A DNA stretch of 64,000 bases from Membranipora membranacea (GCA_914767715.1 OU612068.1:4340001-4404000), one strand, 5' to 3'; shown: positions 13,701-24,212, numbered from the stretch's first letter. Program-made: numbers and translations. Notes: generated from the sequence alone by a model not told the origin.

Positions 13701-14759
13701 AAACCTCTGATTGAGGGGAGTTTCTTTGCTGTTTTGAGAGGAGAGCAAGAGTAGATAGGCTTTGTTCACTCCACGCCATAGAAGCTTGTCAAGACCAGTT
13801 TGGTACACTCATCAAACTGAATCAATGGGACACGCCAATGCGCTGTCCCGTATCAATAAGAGAAAATATCCTAGGATTAATCAAACTGTTTGATTTTAAA
13901 ACTTTTGTTCTTGTAGTTGTCAGAGATACAGTTTCCATATAGAGTGCTGTACTTTGATACCATACCACTTACAGTGAATGAGCGAAAGGTGAGAAAACAT
14001 TTGTATTTACAACATATTTAATGATGTGCATTCATGGGAAGAGAAGTTGCCGCTTTAGCCCATGTGAAATCATAACTCGATAAAAGAATATAATAGATAT
14101 ATTAATGGTGACCATCCAAATACTAAAATGATTTCCCAAACTATGTCCATTTGAGTTTTCAATGCTGCAGATTCTGAATCAAAAATAATTTTCATCCTAT
14201 TATAAGCGGTTATCAAGATAACCCTCTATTCAGCACGTTTTTCCTATGCGGCGTGGATTAAAAGTACCAAACTGGAGAGAGGACAACTCCGAACTGAAGC
14301 CTAAATCAGAGATCAGAAAACTGTCTATACATACAGATAGTAATGCAAAACCCAGATATTTCAGTTTTCAAGGGAAGATATGATGTGTCTGCCTGGCAAA
14401 TCTTCAAGCAACTTGTATAATTGACCGATTATGGTCCGCGTATTACAACCTAAGCTTATGGAAACTTTGAGCTCAAATTAAGGTTTTAGTCATATAGTTA
14501 TTATATACTGGTTTTAGTAGTCACATGATCTAAGAATCTTAATACAAAACCAAGTAATTTGTTATGTGTAATTTGGGTTTCATACATAAAAGGCAGTATA
14601 ATATTTGCATTATTAAATCATACGCATAGAATTTTGACTTGTGGTAATAGCTTTCTGCAACTTTTTTAGTTTGATACCAAGAAACTAAAGGAGCTGGTAC
14701 AACAAAGAGTGGAACTCAACCCAGAGGAAGGAAGATATCATATAAAACATAATTACTAA
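440..14759 (+). CDS. AMP-binding (adenylate-forming / acyl-CoA synthetase-like) enzyme, copy 1, 14 exons, 588 aa
   Basis: Exons: 440-616, 1585-1722, 5419-5576, 7142-7322, 8451-8534, 9082-9248, 10435-10600, 11089-11202, 11449-11600, 12096-12243, 12483-12538, 13310-13373, 13917-13988, 14670-14759. All junctions are GT..AG and phases agree, giving 588 residues and a TAA stop. Motif A3 spans the exon 4/5 junction: LIFTS (214-218) then GSTGFPK (219-225), the phosphate-binding loop of the ANL superfamily. A5 is TAYGMSE (358-364), A7 is SGD (445-447), A8 is GRTTDRL (461-467). The C-terminal A10 segment is PLTVNERK (552-559). The family activates carboxylates as acyl-AMP and usually passes them to CoA; the substrate cannot be read here. 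I see no signal peptide or membrane segment. The A4 aromatic/His motif is not recognisable, and A10 has Arg where the catalytic Lys is expected. The start is the first ATG downstream of a TATA box and is conserved in copy 2. An acetoacetyl-CoA synthetase- or 4CL-like relative is possible. Confidence 0.88.
841..1441. mobile_element. Insertion of about 600 bp in intron 1 of copy 1, unclassified
   Basis: Copy 2 intron 1 runs straight through this position (around 48,805); copy 1 carries about 600 extra bases flanked by CCTT on both sides. I see no terminal inverted repeat and no coding sequence. It may be a small transposon or SINE-like insertion, or a deletion in copy 2. Confidence 0.5.
1732..2244 (-). 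mobile_element. 5'-truncated CR1/L2-type LINE, 3' end with (ATTG)n tail, in intron 2 of copy 1
   Basis: Starts with 13-14 ATTG/TGAT repeats (about 1732-1787) and continues as the reverse complement of 51,000-51,545, the 3' part of the LINE reverse transcriptase ORF, including its C-terminal coding segment and 3' end. Copy 2 lacks it: the intron there passes directly from the donor-proximal sequence to the downstream flank near 48,505-48,515. A tetranucleotide 3' tail and 5' truncation are typical of target-primed reverse transcription. Confidence 0.85.
2507..5027. mobile_element. 2.5-kb foldback DNA transposon with long TIRs (MULE-like) in intron 2 of copy 1
   Basis: Two inverted arms of about 355-365 bp (2507-2871 and 4673-5027) consist largely of repeated AATGCCA-type heptamers. 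The element is flanked by a 9-bp direct repeat TCGGCAATT (2498-2506 and 5028-5036). Copy 2 has one uninterrupted copy of that 9-mer on the opposite strand (48,255-48,263), which gives an empty site. The interior 2.9-4.7 kb has no recognisable transposase, so it is non-autonomous. A 9-bp duplication with long TIRs fits the Mutator superfamily; foldback elements of other classes are possible. Confidence 0.8.
2836..2871 (+). repeat. tRNA-like A-box segment inside the foldback TIR
   Basis: The segment reads AGGAGGTGCTTCAGCTGG and continues like a tRNA D-arm (box A). Its inverted partner is at 4673-4712. It resembles the SINE head at 9395. No box B or cloverleaf was found here, so this is not a tRNA gene. 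Confidence 0.4.
6172..6275 (+). repeat. 21-bp minisatellite in intron 3 of copy 1
   Basis: About five head-to-tail units, GGTGTTTTCTCTGGGCATATA with variants. The unit is a multiple of three, so one frame reads as repeated GVFSGHI, but the region is intronic and absent from copy 2. Confidence 0.75.
6280..6440 (+). repeat. Tandem repeat of about 71 bp in intron 3 of copy 1
   Basis: The phrase AGCCAAAATCAAGC recurs near 6281, 6352 and 6423, followed by ATAGCATGC and a TTTTCTCTGA block. It gives about 2.2 units adjoining the 21-bp minisatellite and is not present in the copy 2 intron. Confidence 0.65.
6765..7020 (+). repeat. 12-bp GC-rich minisatellite (GATGCGTTGGCC)n in intron 3 of copy 1
   Basis: About 20 variant 12-mers in an otherwise AT-rich intron. 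One frame (from an ATG at 6746) stays open for 83 codons as ADAL-type repeats, a by-product of the unit length. No equivalent exists in copy 2 intron 3, so the array arose or was lost after duplication. Confidence 0.8.
9395..9500 (+). repeat. tRNA-derived SINE-like sequence in intron 6 of copy 1
   Basis: A tRNA-like head with box A (TAACTCAGTTGGTTAGAGCA) at about 9403-9422 and a weak box B-like stretch near 9460-9476. It is shared with the mirror copy at about 39,680-39,770, so it predates the duplication. It cannot fold as a normal tRNA. Confidence 0.5.
12666..13109. mobile_element. Foldback MITE (444 bp), intron 11 of copy 1
   Basis: The whole element is close to one hairpin: arms of about 200 bp begin TTAATAATA(A/T)ACCTA and end in its complement. 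It has no coding capacity. TTAA stands at both ends. The same family occurs at 18,479, 21,401 and 35,888. Confidence 0.75.
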
Positions 14760-15890
14760 AAATACCAAGACCTGACATAGTTTTAAGAAAACTAAGTACA
14801 TGTTCAGTAATTATAAATACCTTTTTTTTTAGATTATCTCACAGCATTTATATTCCTTACATAAGTCATGGTCTGCAAGCTTATATGTTTTGATGAGTCG
14901 ATTTAGCAGTTAAAGTTGAAGGATAGGGTTAAATTAATCATTGACCAAAAAACCAATTTTCATATCGGCACTTGTTTTAGAGAAATTGTATTTGAAGCTA
15001 ATTTTATATTGCCATTTCTAGATTAAATAAGTGACCTAAGATAATTAAGGTGAAGGTGCGATTGTCTCCCCTGGACGGGAAAGGGGGGCAGGGGGAAGAC
15101 CCTGGGGGGGAGGGGTGCTCAGACTATTTTCTCTTTTACGTAAACCCTCTGTGTTTAGTATTTTTAACAAGGCTAATATTTTAGACGTAACTCATGACCT
15201 CAAAAATTTTGTATTATGAGGTTCCATCAGGGAGTTTTCAAAACATTACTTCTCTAATATTTGCATCAGAATTAGGATTTATCCCATCATGAAGTATATT
15301 ACTGCTGTATATATTCATTTTATATGTGAAAATCCATTATCCCTGATCCTCGATAAATTTAAAAAAAGGCTGATAAAGTCGATTTGTGTTCACAAGACCT
15401 AGTATAATAAAATAATAACAAATTACATATAAAAGAGAACAATATACCGAGGCTATGCTCTGTTTATTGTCCTAGTAGTGATTCAAGTTCTGCTTGTCTC
15501 TTGGAGTCAGAGGATCTAGTCATTTATAATTGGTTTTTGTTGGTATCTTTGTTGCAGATAACTTTTCACAAACAAGTGCCCTTTCTAGAGTGCAATAATT
15601 ACCCATATTATCAGTAAAATCCTATTCTATCATAATTGATTACAATATCTTGTTAGTAAAAAAACCTCTACTGCGCTCTGTCTTCTATTTGAAGCATCTT
15701 CCACCTGTGAAGTCAAATAATAATATTATCTTTCATTTGAACATTTGCACATATGAATCTTTGAAAGCCATGTTGCTAAAGTGGCACCTTGCTAGGTAAA
15801 TTTGAATGAGTATGATATTGATTATATAAAAAATCATCTTAACATTAAAAATAAGATTTTTTCTTTATATGGCATGTTTCCTCACCTGCT

Positions 15891-16112
15891 ATAGCCGTGT
15901 TAGAGTGGGCACCACCAGCACCATCAGCCCCGGTACCACCAGCAGCATCAGCCCCGGAACCACCAGCAGCATCAGCCCCGGCACCACCAGCCCCGTCACC
16001 ATTTGCTCCAGCCCCGGCGACACCAAAAGCACCAGTGCCGGCATCACCAGCTCCATCACCATATACCCCAACACTACCAGCTCCGGCCCAAGCACAGTCA
16101 TACCCAACATAA
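15891..16112. repeat. 24-bp Pro/Ser/Thr-type minisatellite block, left arm
   Basis: GC-rich imperfect 24-mers (CACCAGCAGCATCAGCCCCG type) in AT-rich surroundings. Three frames stay open: Pro/Ala-rich and Thr/Ser-rich (mucin-like, 15,869-16,150) on +, Gly/Ala-rich on -. The Thr/Ser frame keeps the same ATG and stop in both arms (93 and 77 codons). A splice acceptor-like CTGCTATAG precedes it. I cannot decide which frame, if any, is translated. Confidence 0.55.
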
Positions 16113-16956
16113 GCACTTCTTCTGCTAGCCAAAATGCTTGGCTTTTATGATTGCTGCATTTCTAGTATAATTATGAAATCTCACCATCTCACCATTATGG
16201 TATTTAATTCATACAGCTGATACCATCGGACGTTGAAGAATATTATCATGCTTATTACTTTCTCAGCAAGCAAATGCTCCAGGCATTACGATAAATGTGT
16301 TTGTAGAATTACTAAGAGTTCATAGTTGGATTAATCTCGCAGCCAGCCGAGGATCAGGAATTACCTGAAGTTACACTGAAATCAATATTGCATAATATTT
16401 GAAACAGGTAGATTCATTGATGATCTTTTTTTGTTTTAAAAATTTTTTTTTCAGCCACTGAACACAAAACATATCGAATGAGATGACTTTGGTTACCAAT
16501 AAAAATACAATAAATATAAAAAAAATTTATCTGTTGTAAACAACTATGTAACAAAAGAAGTTCAACAAATGTGTCGGCTGTGATTGGATGGGTAAGGGAC
16601 TCCACACAATCAATCAGAGCCAACACATTGGAGAAATTATGTAAAGCAAAATTATCAACATCATAAACGACAAAGCATCCTGACAGAGGATTCTGTGGCG
16701 TCAGTACTAGGTTTCTAGCTGCTAGTGATTGTCTTGCCGTCTGATTACACAACGTTGCCTTAGGCCAAGACATATTCTTTTGCCTCACATCGATGCAAGC
16801 CATGTAAGTAAAACCATGTAAAATTAACAAATATGGGTCTTACATTTAAGAGTAAAGAGTCTTGTTAGGCTAAACCATGATGTAGATTCATTTTGTTTCA
16901 GATCAGACTAAAATTAACCTGATGTGTTTTTATTTTGTTGAAGGAATTATTTGTAG

Positions 16957-17146
16957 ACATGTGCAAGCTGCTGCTGAAAGACACACGGCCCTGGCATCAG
17001 ACACACAATGCTTGAAAAGACTTGGAATCAACCGGAATATCGTGTCAACCATTGCCTTATTTAGCATGGTCGTTAGTTGCGCTCAGACAATTAGTCAAGT
17101 TTTATTAGTGTTATTTCTCATTGGGCTGTACTACATACTCAGTTGA
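16957..17146 (+). CDS. Possible terminal exon encoding a C-terminal transmembrane helix
   Basis: After an acceptor (TTATTTGTAG) one frame reads 62 residues, HVQAAAERHTALASDTQC and onward, ending in a hydrophobic stretch of about 30 residues (roughly residues 29-61) and TGA. The arrangement, an Ala-rich helix then a terminal membrane helix, loosely recalls the last exon of CD225/dispanin proteins, and a proline-rich frame lies upstream at 15.9 kb. I could not find the intervening first CD225 helix, so the family is a guess. The mirror exon in the right arm has an early stop. No start or upstream exon is established. Confidence 0.3.
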
Positions 17147-17511
17147 AGCTTTAAAGTTATTGGGAGTTGTCGTCCTTTTGAATGGTAAGAGATAACTCTT
17201 AATCACAAGGTGAGATTTTAATGAAATCGAACAAGAATGACTTGCAACAAAGTTTCTCTACTTATACATCCTACTTTTTGCATAAGCCTCCGAGTAAAGT
17301 AAAGTAACTGCTATTGTAAATTGCTGAACTATCTATATTTATTTTATATGTTTTTATTTATTTGGAATATAGACTAGTATTTAGGTTGGAATATCAAATA
17401 ATAATTATTCATAATGAACAAATTATTATGGAAGGTCACCGAGATGACCTGTTCAACATATTCTTTACAATCCAAAACTGATCATAACCTGATCATATTT
17501 ATCATCTTGAG

Positions 17512-18180
17512 GTAGAGACATGGGAGTCAGAAAATATAGACATTCCATAAACCGTTGGAAAGCTGCCAAGATACTGATTGTTAACGGCTCATAAATGTGA
17601 TTGGGTGATGTTGTGACATTTTATCAACAATGTTAGGCCGAAAAGGCTGTTTTTAGCAAGGTGGTTGGCCGAGCCAATTTGATTGCTAGGAATTTCAGAA
17701 CAGCCAGGTTAAATTTATTCTTAGAAATATAGTTCATCATAATTTTTGGTTTTTTATGATACACGATGCCTAAAGATGCTTTTTACGTCACGTCACAGTA
17801 TTTGTGATGTTTTAAATTCGATGGTATATGTGAAATTTAAGCAACGATTCAAAACAGATCGAATAAGTTTGACCCAAAACTTTTCATAGCTCCCTTTGGA
17901 GTGGATCCGGTAAAGTGTAAATGATACACAAATCAAAAAAATTACACACATGACGTAATGTAGAAAGTCACTTTTACGCTCATCATATATTAACCAAAAA
18001 TTATGATGAACTATATCTCTAAGAATAAATATTACCTGTTTGAAATTTCTTGCAATCAAATTGGCTCAAAAATGACCTGACGTCACCCAATCACAGTTTT
18101 GATGAGCTGTTAACCATCAGTAGCTCGGCAGCTTTCCAACGGTGAATAGAAAGTCAATATCCCTGACCTTGTCTCCCTAC
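17512..18180. mobile_element. Foldback element with about 200-250 bp arms, left arm only in full
   Basis: 17,512-17,760 and 17,985-18,180 are inverted copies, with ends reading GTAG(A/G)GACA... and the complement, separated by about 225 bp. The right arm (31,115-31,370) contains only one half. No coding sequence. Confidence 0.6.
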
Positions 18181-18478
18181 ATTATCTCACATTAAAACTG
18201 GATTTTAAAGTCACAGGTGAGAAGGCCACAGTCACCTCCAACTGATAATCATATATCTGTATATCATATGTCAGCTCATCTCTCCTAATAGTCCGACGTG
18301 GACTTCTTATTGCATCCTACTGAACCCATCCCCCCAGCCGAGAACAACTGACCACCATTCATCTACATCTCACCTTGTAGCTTTGTATTCTGTCTGAAAA
18401 TCTACCACAGCCCTCAATCGCTTGATGCTTTGAGAAAGAATCATAAAAATGCACACATTTTCGCATGTGCACATAGAG

Positions 18479-18949
18479 TTAATAATAAACCTAGAGAGGA
18501 CACTTTATACAGCTGAAGTGAGGCACTTAATTGTGGGCGAGGTAATGACATTAGAATTTAGAGTGTAGTAGCATTGGTGTCATCATTGATTTACTGTCCA
18601 TAATCCAGGTTTTTGTTCATAAGTCAATCAATTTTGATCGAATTTTGAGTTTGAAAATTGCTTTACAATTAGCAGTATCTTGTTATCAGCTTGATGCCAT
18701 TTCTTCTTCCAATTTTTTTTGCCCTTTATTCGTAACAAACTGTTTACGACAAGCTGCTCAAATCTATTGTAATTTTCAAACTCAAAATCCGATCAAAATT
18801 GATCTAGGTATCAACAAAAAACATTGTATATGAGCTGCACGTAAATGATGCACCAATGCTACTACACCTTACCATGTCGTTACCTCACCCACAATTAGAT
18901 GCCTCAATGCTAATGCTCCATATAGTGTCCTGTCTAGGTTAATTATTAA
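18479..18949. mobile_element. Foldback MITE, same family as 12,666
   Basis: Same termini (TTAATAATAAACCTAG and complement) and internal inverted arms, more diverged and slightly longer (471 bp). It lies in the left-only block 17,765-19,257. Confidence 0.7.
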
Positions 18950-19031
18950 GTCAATGCATGTACATGATTCTTATGAAGTTGCTAGTACCAGTGAAATATA
19001 TGGCCTAAGGTAACTCATTTTTTCCCTTTAG

Positions 19032-19223
19032 ATAACAATACTGCTGATCACTGATAAGGACGCCAAATCACCTGGTCTTACGCAACAAGTCTGTCTTGAA
19101 AAGCTAGTCAAGACAGCCTACTCTGCATCCTACATCACAATGCCGAAAAGTTCATCAGAATCTCATAACTATTCTCTGATGCGCATGGGAGAAATGAAAT
19201 TCACTTTTTATAATGCATACTAG
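19032..19223 (+). CDS. Possible terminal exon, unknown protein
   Basis: A polypyrimidine tract and TTTAG acceptor precede an open frame of 63 residues (begins ITILLITDKDAKSPG, ends KFTFYNAY) to a TAG. The composition is coding-like. It lies in the left-only block with no mirror copy for comparison, and no upstream exon or start is evident. I recognise no family. Confidence 0.22.
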   Translation: MTILLITDKDAKSPGLTQQVCLEKLVKTAYSASYITMPKSSSESHNYSLMRMGEMKFTFYNAY

Positions 19224-19279
19224 TTCTTTACTGAGCTCTTCAATACAGCATACTTATATATATTTACAAGGTAACCCAC

Positions 19280-19454
19280 TGGCTTGTTGATGAGATTATC
19301 ATGCAGATTTCTGTTCACAAATCTGCGAGCGAGACGAGATACAGATCCCGTAGTTGGTGTGCTCAAGTTGACGAAGTTGAGCGCTACTGATGTAGCCTTT
19401 CGTGAACATGTTGGGGACAGATTGCAACTCCTGTTCTAATTCAACTAACTCAAT
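19280..19454 (-). pseudogene. Mirror exon in left arm, frameshifted
   Basis: Counterpart of 30,874-31,091 on the minus strand. A net 43-bp loss (the Pro-rich part and neighbouring bases) shifts the frame and the donor is weakened (GTGGGT). The acceptor TTATTTCCAG is kept. This copy is probably non-functional. Confidence 0.45.
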
Positions 19455-19599
19455 CTGGAAATAAGAGAGAGATATGCATTAGAAAATTACACAAAGATAG
19501 TAGTTATATTTCAGGGAGTGGATCATGCAATGATGTTTAATTGGTTTGGGATGTTACTTTGAAGTGTTTCGGTTAACAACAAATTCAAATTGATGGTCT

Positions 19600-20150
19600 G
19601 CTGTGTTTGATTTTCTCGATGGACCATCCAGTGTTGATGGTTTTGCATCATTGGTCCTGGCTCCGTTAGCCGTTGACGAGGTGCCTGTCATCGGTAAATA
19701 ATTTTGAAGCTAAGCTGCTCTGTTTAGTGTGAAAGTATATTTAGAGTGAAAGTTTCTGGAACTGCATCTAATGTGGACCCCCCCCCCCCCCTATGAAAAA
19801 AGTCAGCTGATCATTCATTGATTGGTGGAGAGTTATTAATGTAGAGTAAAAGTAGCATTGAATACTGCATAGAAGGAAACACAACTTTCAAAAACGGGCA
19901 TTTGAACATTACTATATTATCAATTAGGCAGCCAATACTATTCCTCAGATGTAAAACTTGTTACATCTGTGTGATTAAAAGAGCAAGGAAAAAGATTACC
20001 ATGAATTTCCTCCTGTTCTCTATAACATGTTGGTGTTGGTGACAAGGTCCAGCAAATTGTCGTTGAAATTATAAACAAATTGAGTCAAATAGAAAGACTT
20101 GGGCAACCACATTTATGGCTCACAGTAGAATGACCTAAGGTTATCAACAA
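19600..20150 (+). repeat. Dispersed repeat R, left-only segment
   Basis: Matches 57,816-58,330 in reverse complement, including a C/G homopolymer next to TATGAAAAAAGTCAGCTGATCA and the phrase ACTCTACATTAATAACTCTC (on the minus strand here). In both places R lies directly upstream, in the same relative orientation, of a truncated copy of the AMP-binding gene. Confidence 0.65.
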
Positions 20151-20317
20151 TTATCTGGGAAATGAATAAGAATATATAATATTAATCAAGATGCAAGAGG
20201 TGCAAGATGCTGCCAGCGTTCTCAACCAAACTGTAAGTGAAATCCGAGTAGTGTTTTCCGCGGCTCGTCACGCGCCGTAGGGGAGGGTCTGGGAGGACTC
20301 AGGGTCTCCGAGGCCCG

Positions 20318-20997
20318 CTATGGCAATTCCACACTTCTCACCAATGTCCCTGTCATTAGGGGCAGGAAGGCTACATCTTTGTCCATGACCTTAGTCTCTA
20401 ACACCTGGATCACGTCTTCCGGCGCCATGACTCTGCCAAGTAGTTTGCGCATGAGGCTCTCTGTGTGCACAATCGATTATGTGCTTCTCACTCTGTGAAA
20501 CAATAACAGAAATAACAACGATAAAAAAAACTTCGTACGCATAAAATATTTAGGCAGGTACGGGTCGGATGTTTTAATTTCTCCATTTTTGGTCAGATTG
20601 TCACAATAATATTAATGGCTGTGTTGGGGAAAGTACCAAATCCCCCCACACCGAGGAGAACTCTGCAGCTTTGTCAAATCATTGAACAAGTAAATTGAAT
20701 TGCCCATACCTGAAACACTTTGTTGTATGCGTCAACGGCCGGCAGCACATCTTCAAGAAAGAGGAGAATAGGCAGATTCTGTACATCTGACAGGGTTTCC
20801 AGGATAGCCTTCACCTTTCTCTTGTTCCGATCTGGGTGATCACGGTAGTAGCCCAAAACGGCTGGTAGTGGTTGATGAGCCGTGTGATGCATGGCCTCAT
20901 GGAGAGCCATCGTGTTGGGCAATGCTTGATGATCGCCGAGTACTCAAGATGATCATGGAACGAGAAGTAGGTTTTAAACTCCTCCACTCTCTTCGAG
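20318..20997 (-). pseudogene. ZNF862/KIAA1586-like (hAT transposase-derived) fragment, frameshifted
   Basis: Two exon-like blocks on the minus strand: 20,997-20,710 (acceptor GTTTGTTGCAG, donor CAG|GTATGG) and about 20,458-20,318. The first reads RVEEFKTYFSFHDHLEYSA and HCPTRWLSMRPCITRLINHY, a hallmark of this family (KHCPTRWLSL), then must shift frame by one base near 20,855 to continue as GYYRDHPDRNKRKV and LFLEDVLPAVDAYNKVFQ. The second reads SLMRKLLGRVMAPEDVIQ. The frameshift and a stop soon after block two indicate a relic, unless the base is a sequencing error. The DNA-binding N-terminus and dimerisation C-terminus are absent. It lies inside the 5-kb left-only segment. Confidence 0.6.
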
Positions 20998-21249
20998 CTG
21001 CAACAAACATCATTGTGAGCGATGAATTACTAGCTAGGTTGGCTAGGTTGGTAGATTTTGACTGTGATTACTGTGACAGGTAGGCTACTGAGTTGGGTAC
21101 AATATTGAGAGTTATCTGCTCTCTTTGTGGGAGTGGGTAACTCCGTTCAAAAACGTTAGCATAATTTATGATTGAAACATACAGTTACTGACTAAACTCT
21201 GTATTATAATGGGGTAAAATAAACTTTGTCTGCACTCTAATGCACCTTT

Positions 21250-23066
21250 TGATGAAATAGTGTATTGCATCAAGTAAGCGGTGATAAAATTCTCTCCTTG
21301 TTTCCTTGCAAGCACTCAAAAATGATGAGCTTTTGGTAACATTCCTTGGCACCATTTTGAAATCATTCAAATGCTCAGCTAACTAGGTACAACCATAGAC
21401 TTAATAATATACCTAAACAGGATACTATATGGAGCATTAGCATTGAGGCACTGAGGGATTTAATTGTCGGCGACGTAACAACATTGGAAGGTGTAGCAAC
21501 ATTGGTGTTTTCAATGACTTGCAGCTCATATACCAGGTTTTCTGTTAACTCGATCAATTTTGATCAGATTTTGATTTTGAAAATTACAATATATTTAGCA
21601 GCTTGTCGTTAACAATTGATACAGATTTAACTCAAAAAGAAACATTTTTGAAGAAAAAATTATGTCAAGTTGAAACAAGATGCTGCTGATTGTAAAGCAA
21701 TTTTCAAACTCAAAATCCGATCGAAATTGATCGAGTTATGAACAAAAAAATTTGACCAATAACACCAAAGTCCTGATGATGCCCACAACTAAGTGCCTCA
21801 CATCAGCTGTATAAAGTGTCCTTCCTGTCTAGGTTTATTATTAAATCTAAGGGTACAACACGTACAACACTGTAATACATTGTATTACCTGAGTGTGATT
21901 GAAAAATACCATTTCCACACTTGACTTAGTAGATCTGTTTATTTTATTTGAAAACCACCTCATTTTGTGGGTACTATAAAGCTGCTCAAAATACATGTTA
22001 GATAAGTTTGGAATTTACAAGCACGCTCTTACATTTCTTTGCAGACTGGAGAAAGGAGCAGAGGAATTCAACGAAGTTGAACTCATAAGCTGCTGCAAAG
22101 AGAAAGGAGTAAGTTATCTTCATTCAAATCTTCTTTCTATCCTTCCTTTACATCATTACTGCACCAACATCCAGATTGAGTTCCGTATTACCCAGTACGT
22201 ATGTTTGATATTAGCCTATCTTGATGGAAGGGAAGGCTGATCTACTCTTGTACTTGTGCTGGCAAGCAGAGAGTTGTCTCCTCTCAAAACGGGTTTTCTC
22301 ATTCGTGTTTACTCCCGTTTATAGATGCAAAAGATTACATGGAGGTGAAACCCTAGTCAATGTGTTGTGATTGTCTAGTCAGTGCCAACCATCAACATAT
22401 AAATATGTTAATGATGCCAACAAATTGGCTCAGGAAACCTCTGATTGAGGGGAGTTTCTTTGCTGTTTTGAGAGGAGAGCAAGAGTAGATAGGCATTGTT
22501 CACTCCACGCCATAGAAGCTTGTCAAGACCAGTTTGGTACACTCATCAAACTGAATCAATGGGACACGCCAGTGCGCTGTCCTGTATCAATAAGAGAAAA
22601 TATCCTAGGATTAATCAAACTGTTTGATTTTAAAACTTTTGTTCTTGTAGTTGTCAGAGATACAGTTTCCATATAGAGTGCTGTATTTTGATACCATACC
22701 ACTTACAGTGAATGAGCGAAAGGTAAGAGCAATTCATACTTGTGACATAATTTATGAAATACAAAGAAAGGAAGGTTTCCGATTTTGCCTTGTGAAATCA
22801 TAACATTGAGCTCGCATTAAGGTTTTAGTGACAAAATCTAAGTAACTTGACATAAAATGAAGAAAATTGTAATTTGTAGTTTGCAATTTGTGTTTCAATC
22901 ATAATAGGTAGAATAATATTTGCATCATACGAATGAAATTTGCCTCGCCGTAAAAGCTTTCTGCAATCTTTTTCAGTTTGATACCAAGAAACTAAGGGAG
23001 CTTGTACAGCAGAGAGTGGATCTCAACCCAGAGGAAGGAAGATACCATATAAAACATATTTACTAA
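21250..23066 (+). pseudogene. 5'-truncated third copy of the AMP-binding gene (part of exon 11 through exon 14)
   Basis: Homology to copy 1 begins inside exon 11 (to 21,273) and continues through exon 12 (22,045-22,108), exon 13 (22,651-22,722) and exon 14 (22,977-23,066, TAA), all in frame with intact splice sites. It lacks exons 1-10, hence motifs A3, A5 and A8, and cannot make an active enzyme. Exon 12 has one change (Asp to Val) and exon 14 about seven changes relative to copy 1, while copies 1 and 2 are identical there. The A10 peptide NERK is preserved. Confidence 0.8.
21401..21844. mobile_element. Foldback MITE, same family, in the truncated third gene copy
   Basis: Same position relative to exons 11 and 12 as in copies 1 and 2, and nearly the same sequence, so it was carried along with the gene duplication rather than inserted independently. 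Confidence 0.75.
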
Positions 23067-24212
23067 CAATACCAGGAGCTGACATAGTATTAAGGAAACT
23101 TATCAGTAATTATGGATTTCTTTTATTACGATTATCTCACAGCATTTATACAAGGCTAAATCTTTAGACGAAACTCATGACCTCAGATATTTTGAATTTT
23201 AATGGTTGTCTATAACATAACTTCTATAACACTTGCATCAGTATTAGGATTGATCTTCAATAAATTGAAAGAGGGAGATAGAGCGGATTGCTACATTTGA
23301 ATGTTCCAAGACTTTATGTGAAAAAATATTAACAAAATATTTATAAAACAAAATAATATATTGCGGCCATCCTTCGTTTGTTGATCTGGTAGTGATTCAA
23401 GTTTTTCCTCGTCTTACGGAGTCATCCAAGATCAGAGGATCTAGTAACTTCTGATTAGTTTTTGTTGATACCCAAACTGCGGATAAAATTCCACAACCAA
23501 GTACCTTTTCTGGAGTGCAATCATTGTTAGAAGTGGAAAAAGTAGACAAAATAGGAAGAGGGACACCATCCCCTTGCATCCCCCCCTAAATTCTAACACT
23601 GAATGCAATCATTACCCAAATAAAGCTCACAGTAACACCTCTCTGAGTCTAAGGGCACCACCCTGTTACCATCAGGGAATATCTATCTGCTTGCTTAAGT
23701 CCTAGAGATTAGATTTGATAATCTGATGTTCTTATACTCGACATCTCATCAGATATCAACTTAATTATTTAATTAGAATTCCTGGTTTTAATAAAAAGTA
23801 AAAGGGTCTTTTAATTGGATTGGATGCATTTTGAACCAAGTTATTAATATCGCTTCGAACAAAATCCTCATTTGGTTTTCAATAAGACAAATTTGTTCCC
23901 TAATCAGTAAGATATAAATATCCTCACTCTTTGGTAATATCATAAGCAACAATGAACCGTTCAATGCTGCCAAATAACTTAGGTTTCTTGTCACACCTGA
24001 ACTTCATTCTGAATGTACTGAATGTGCAATCAGCACCTCCATTTGTTGACAGAGTTATAGTATAATGCGACAGAGAAAGGTATGGCAGGGGCAGAGCATA
24101 GCGAGGTATAACCTGGTAGTTCAGCTATTGAAATGTTTCTGCAAAATACCAATTGAACAGAATACAGCGCTGACCATGCAAATGACTTCAGGGCAACTTA
24201 GAAGATACTATA

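Noticed and set aside
16414-16830. 138-codon open frame on the minus strand, left arm
   Set aside because: The mirror sequence near 32,050 has an in-frame stop, the composition is low in coding signal, and no family is recognisable.
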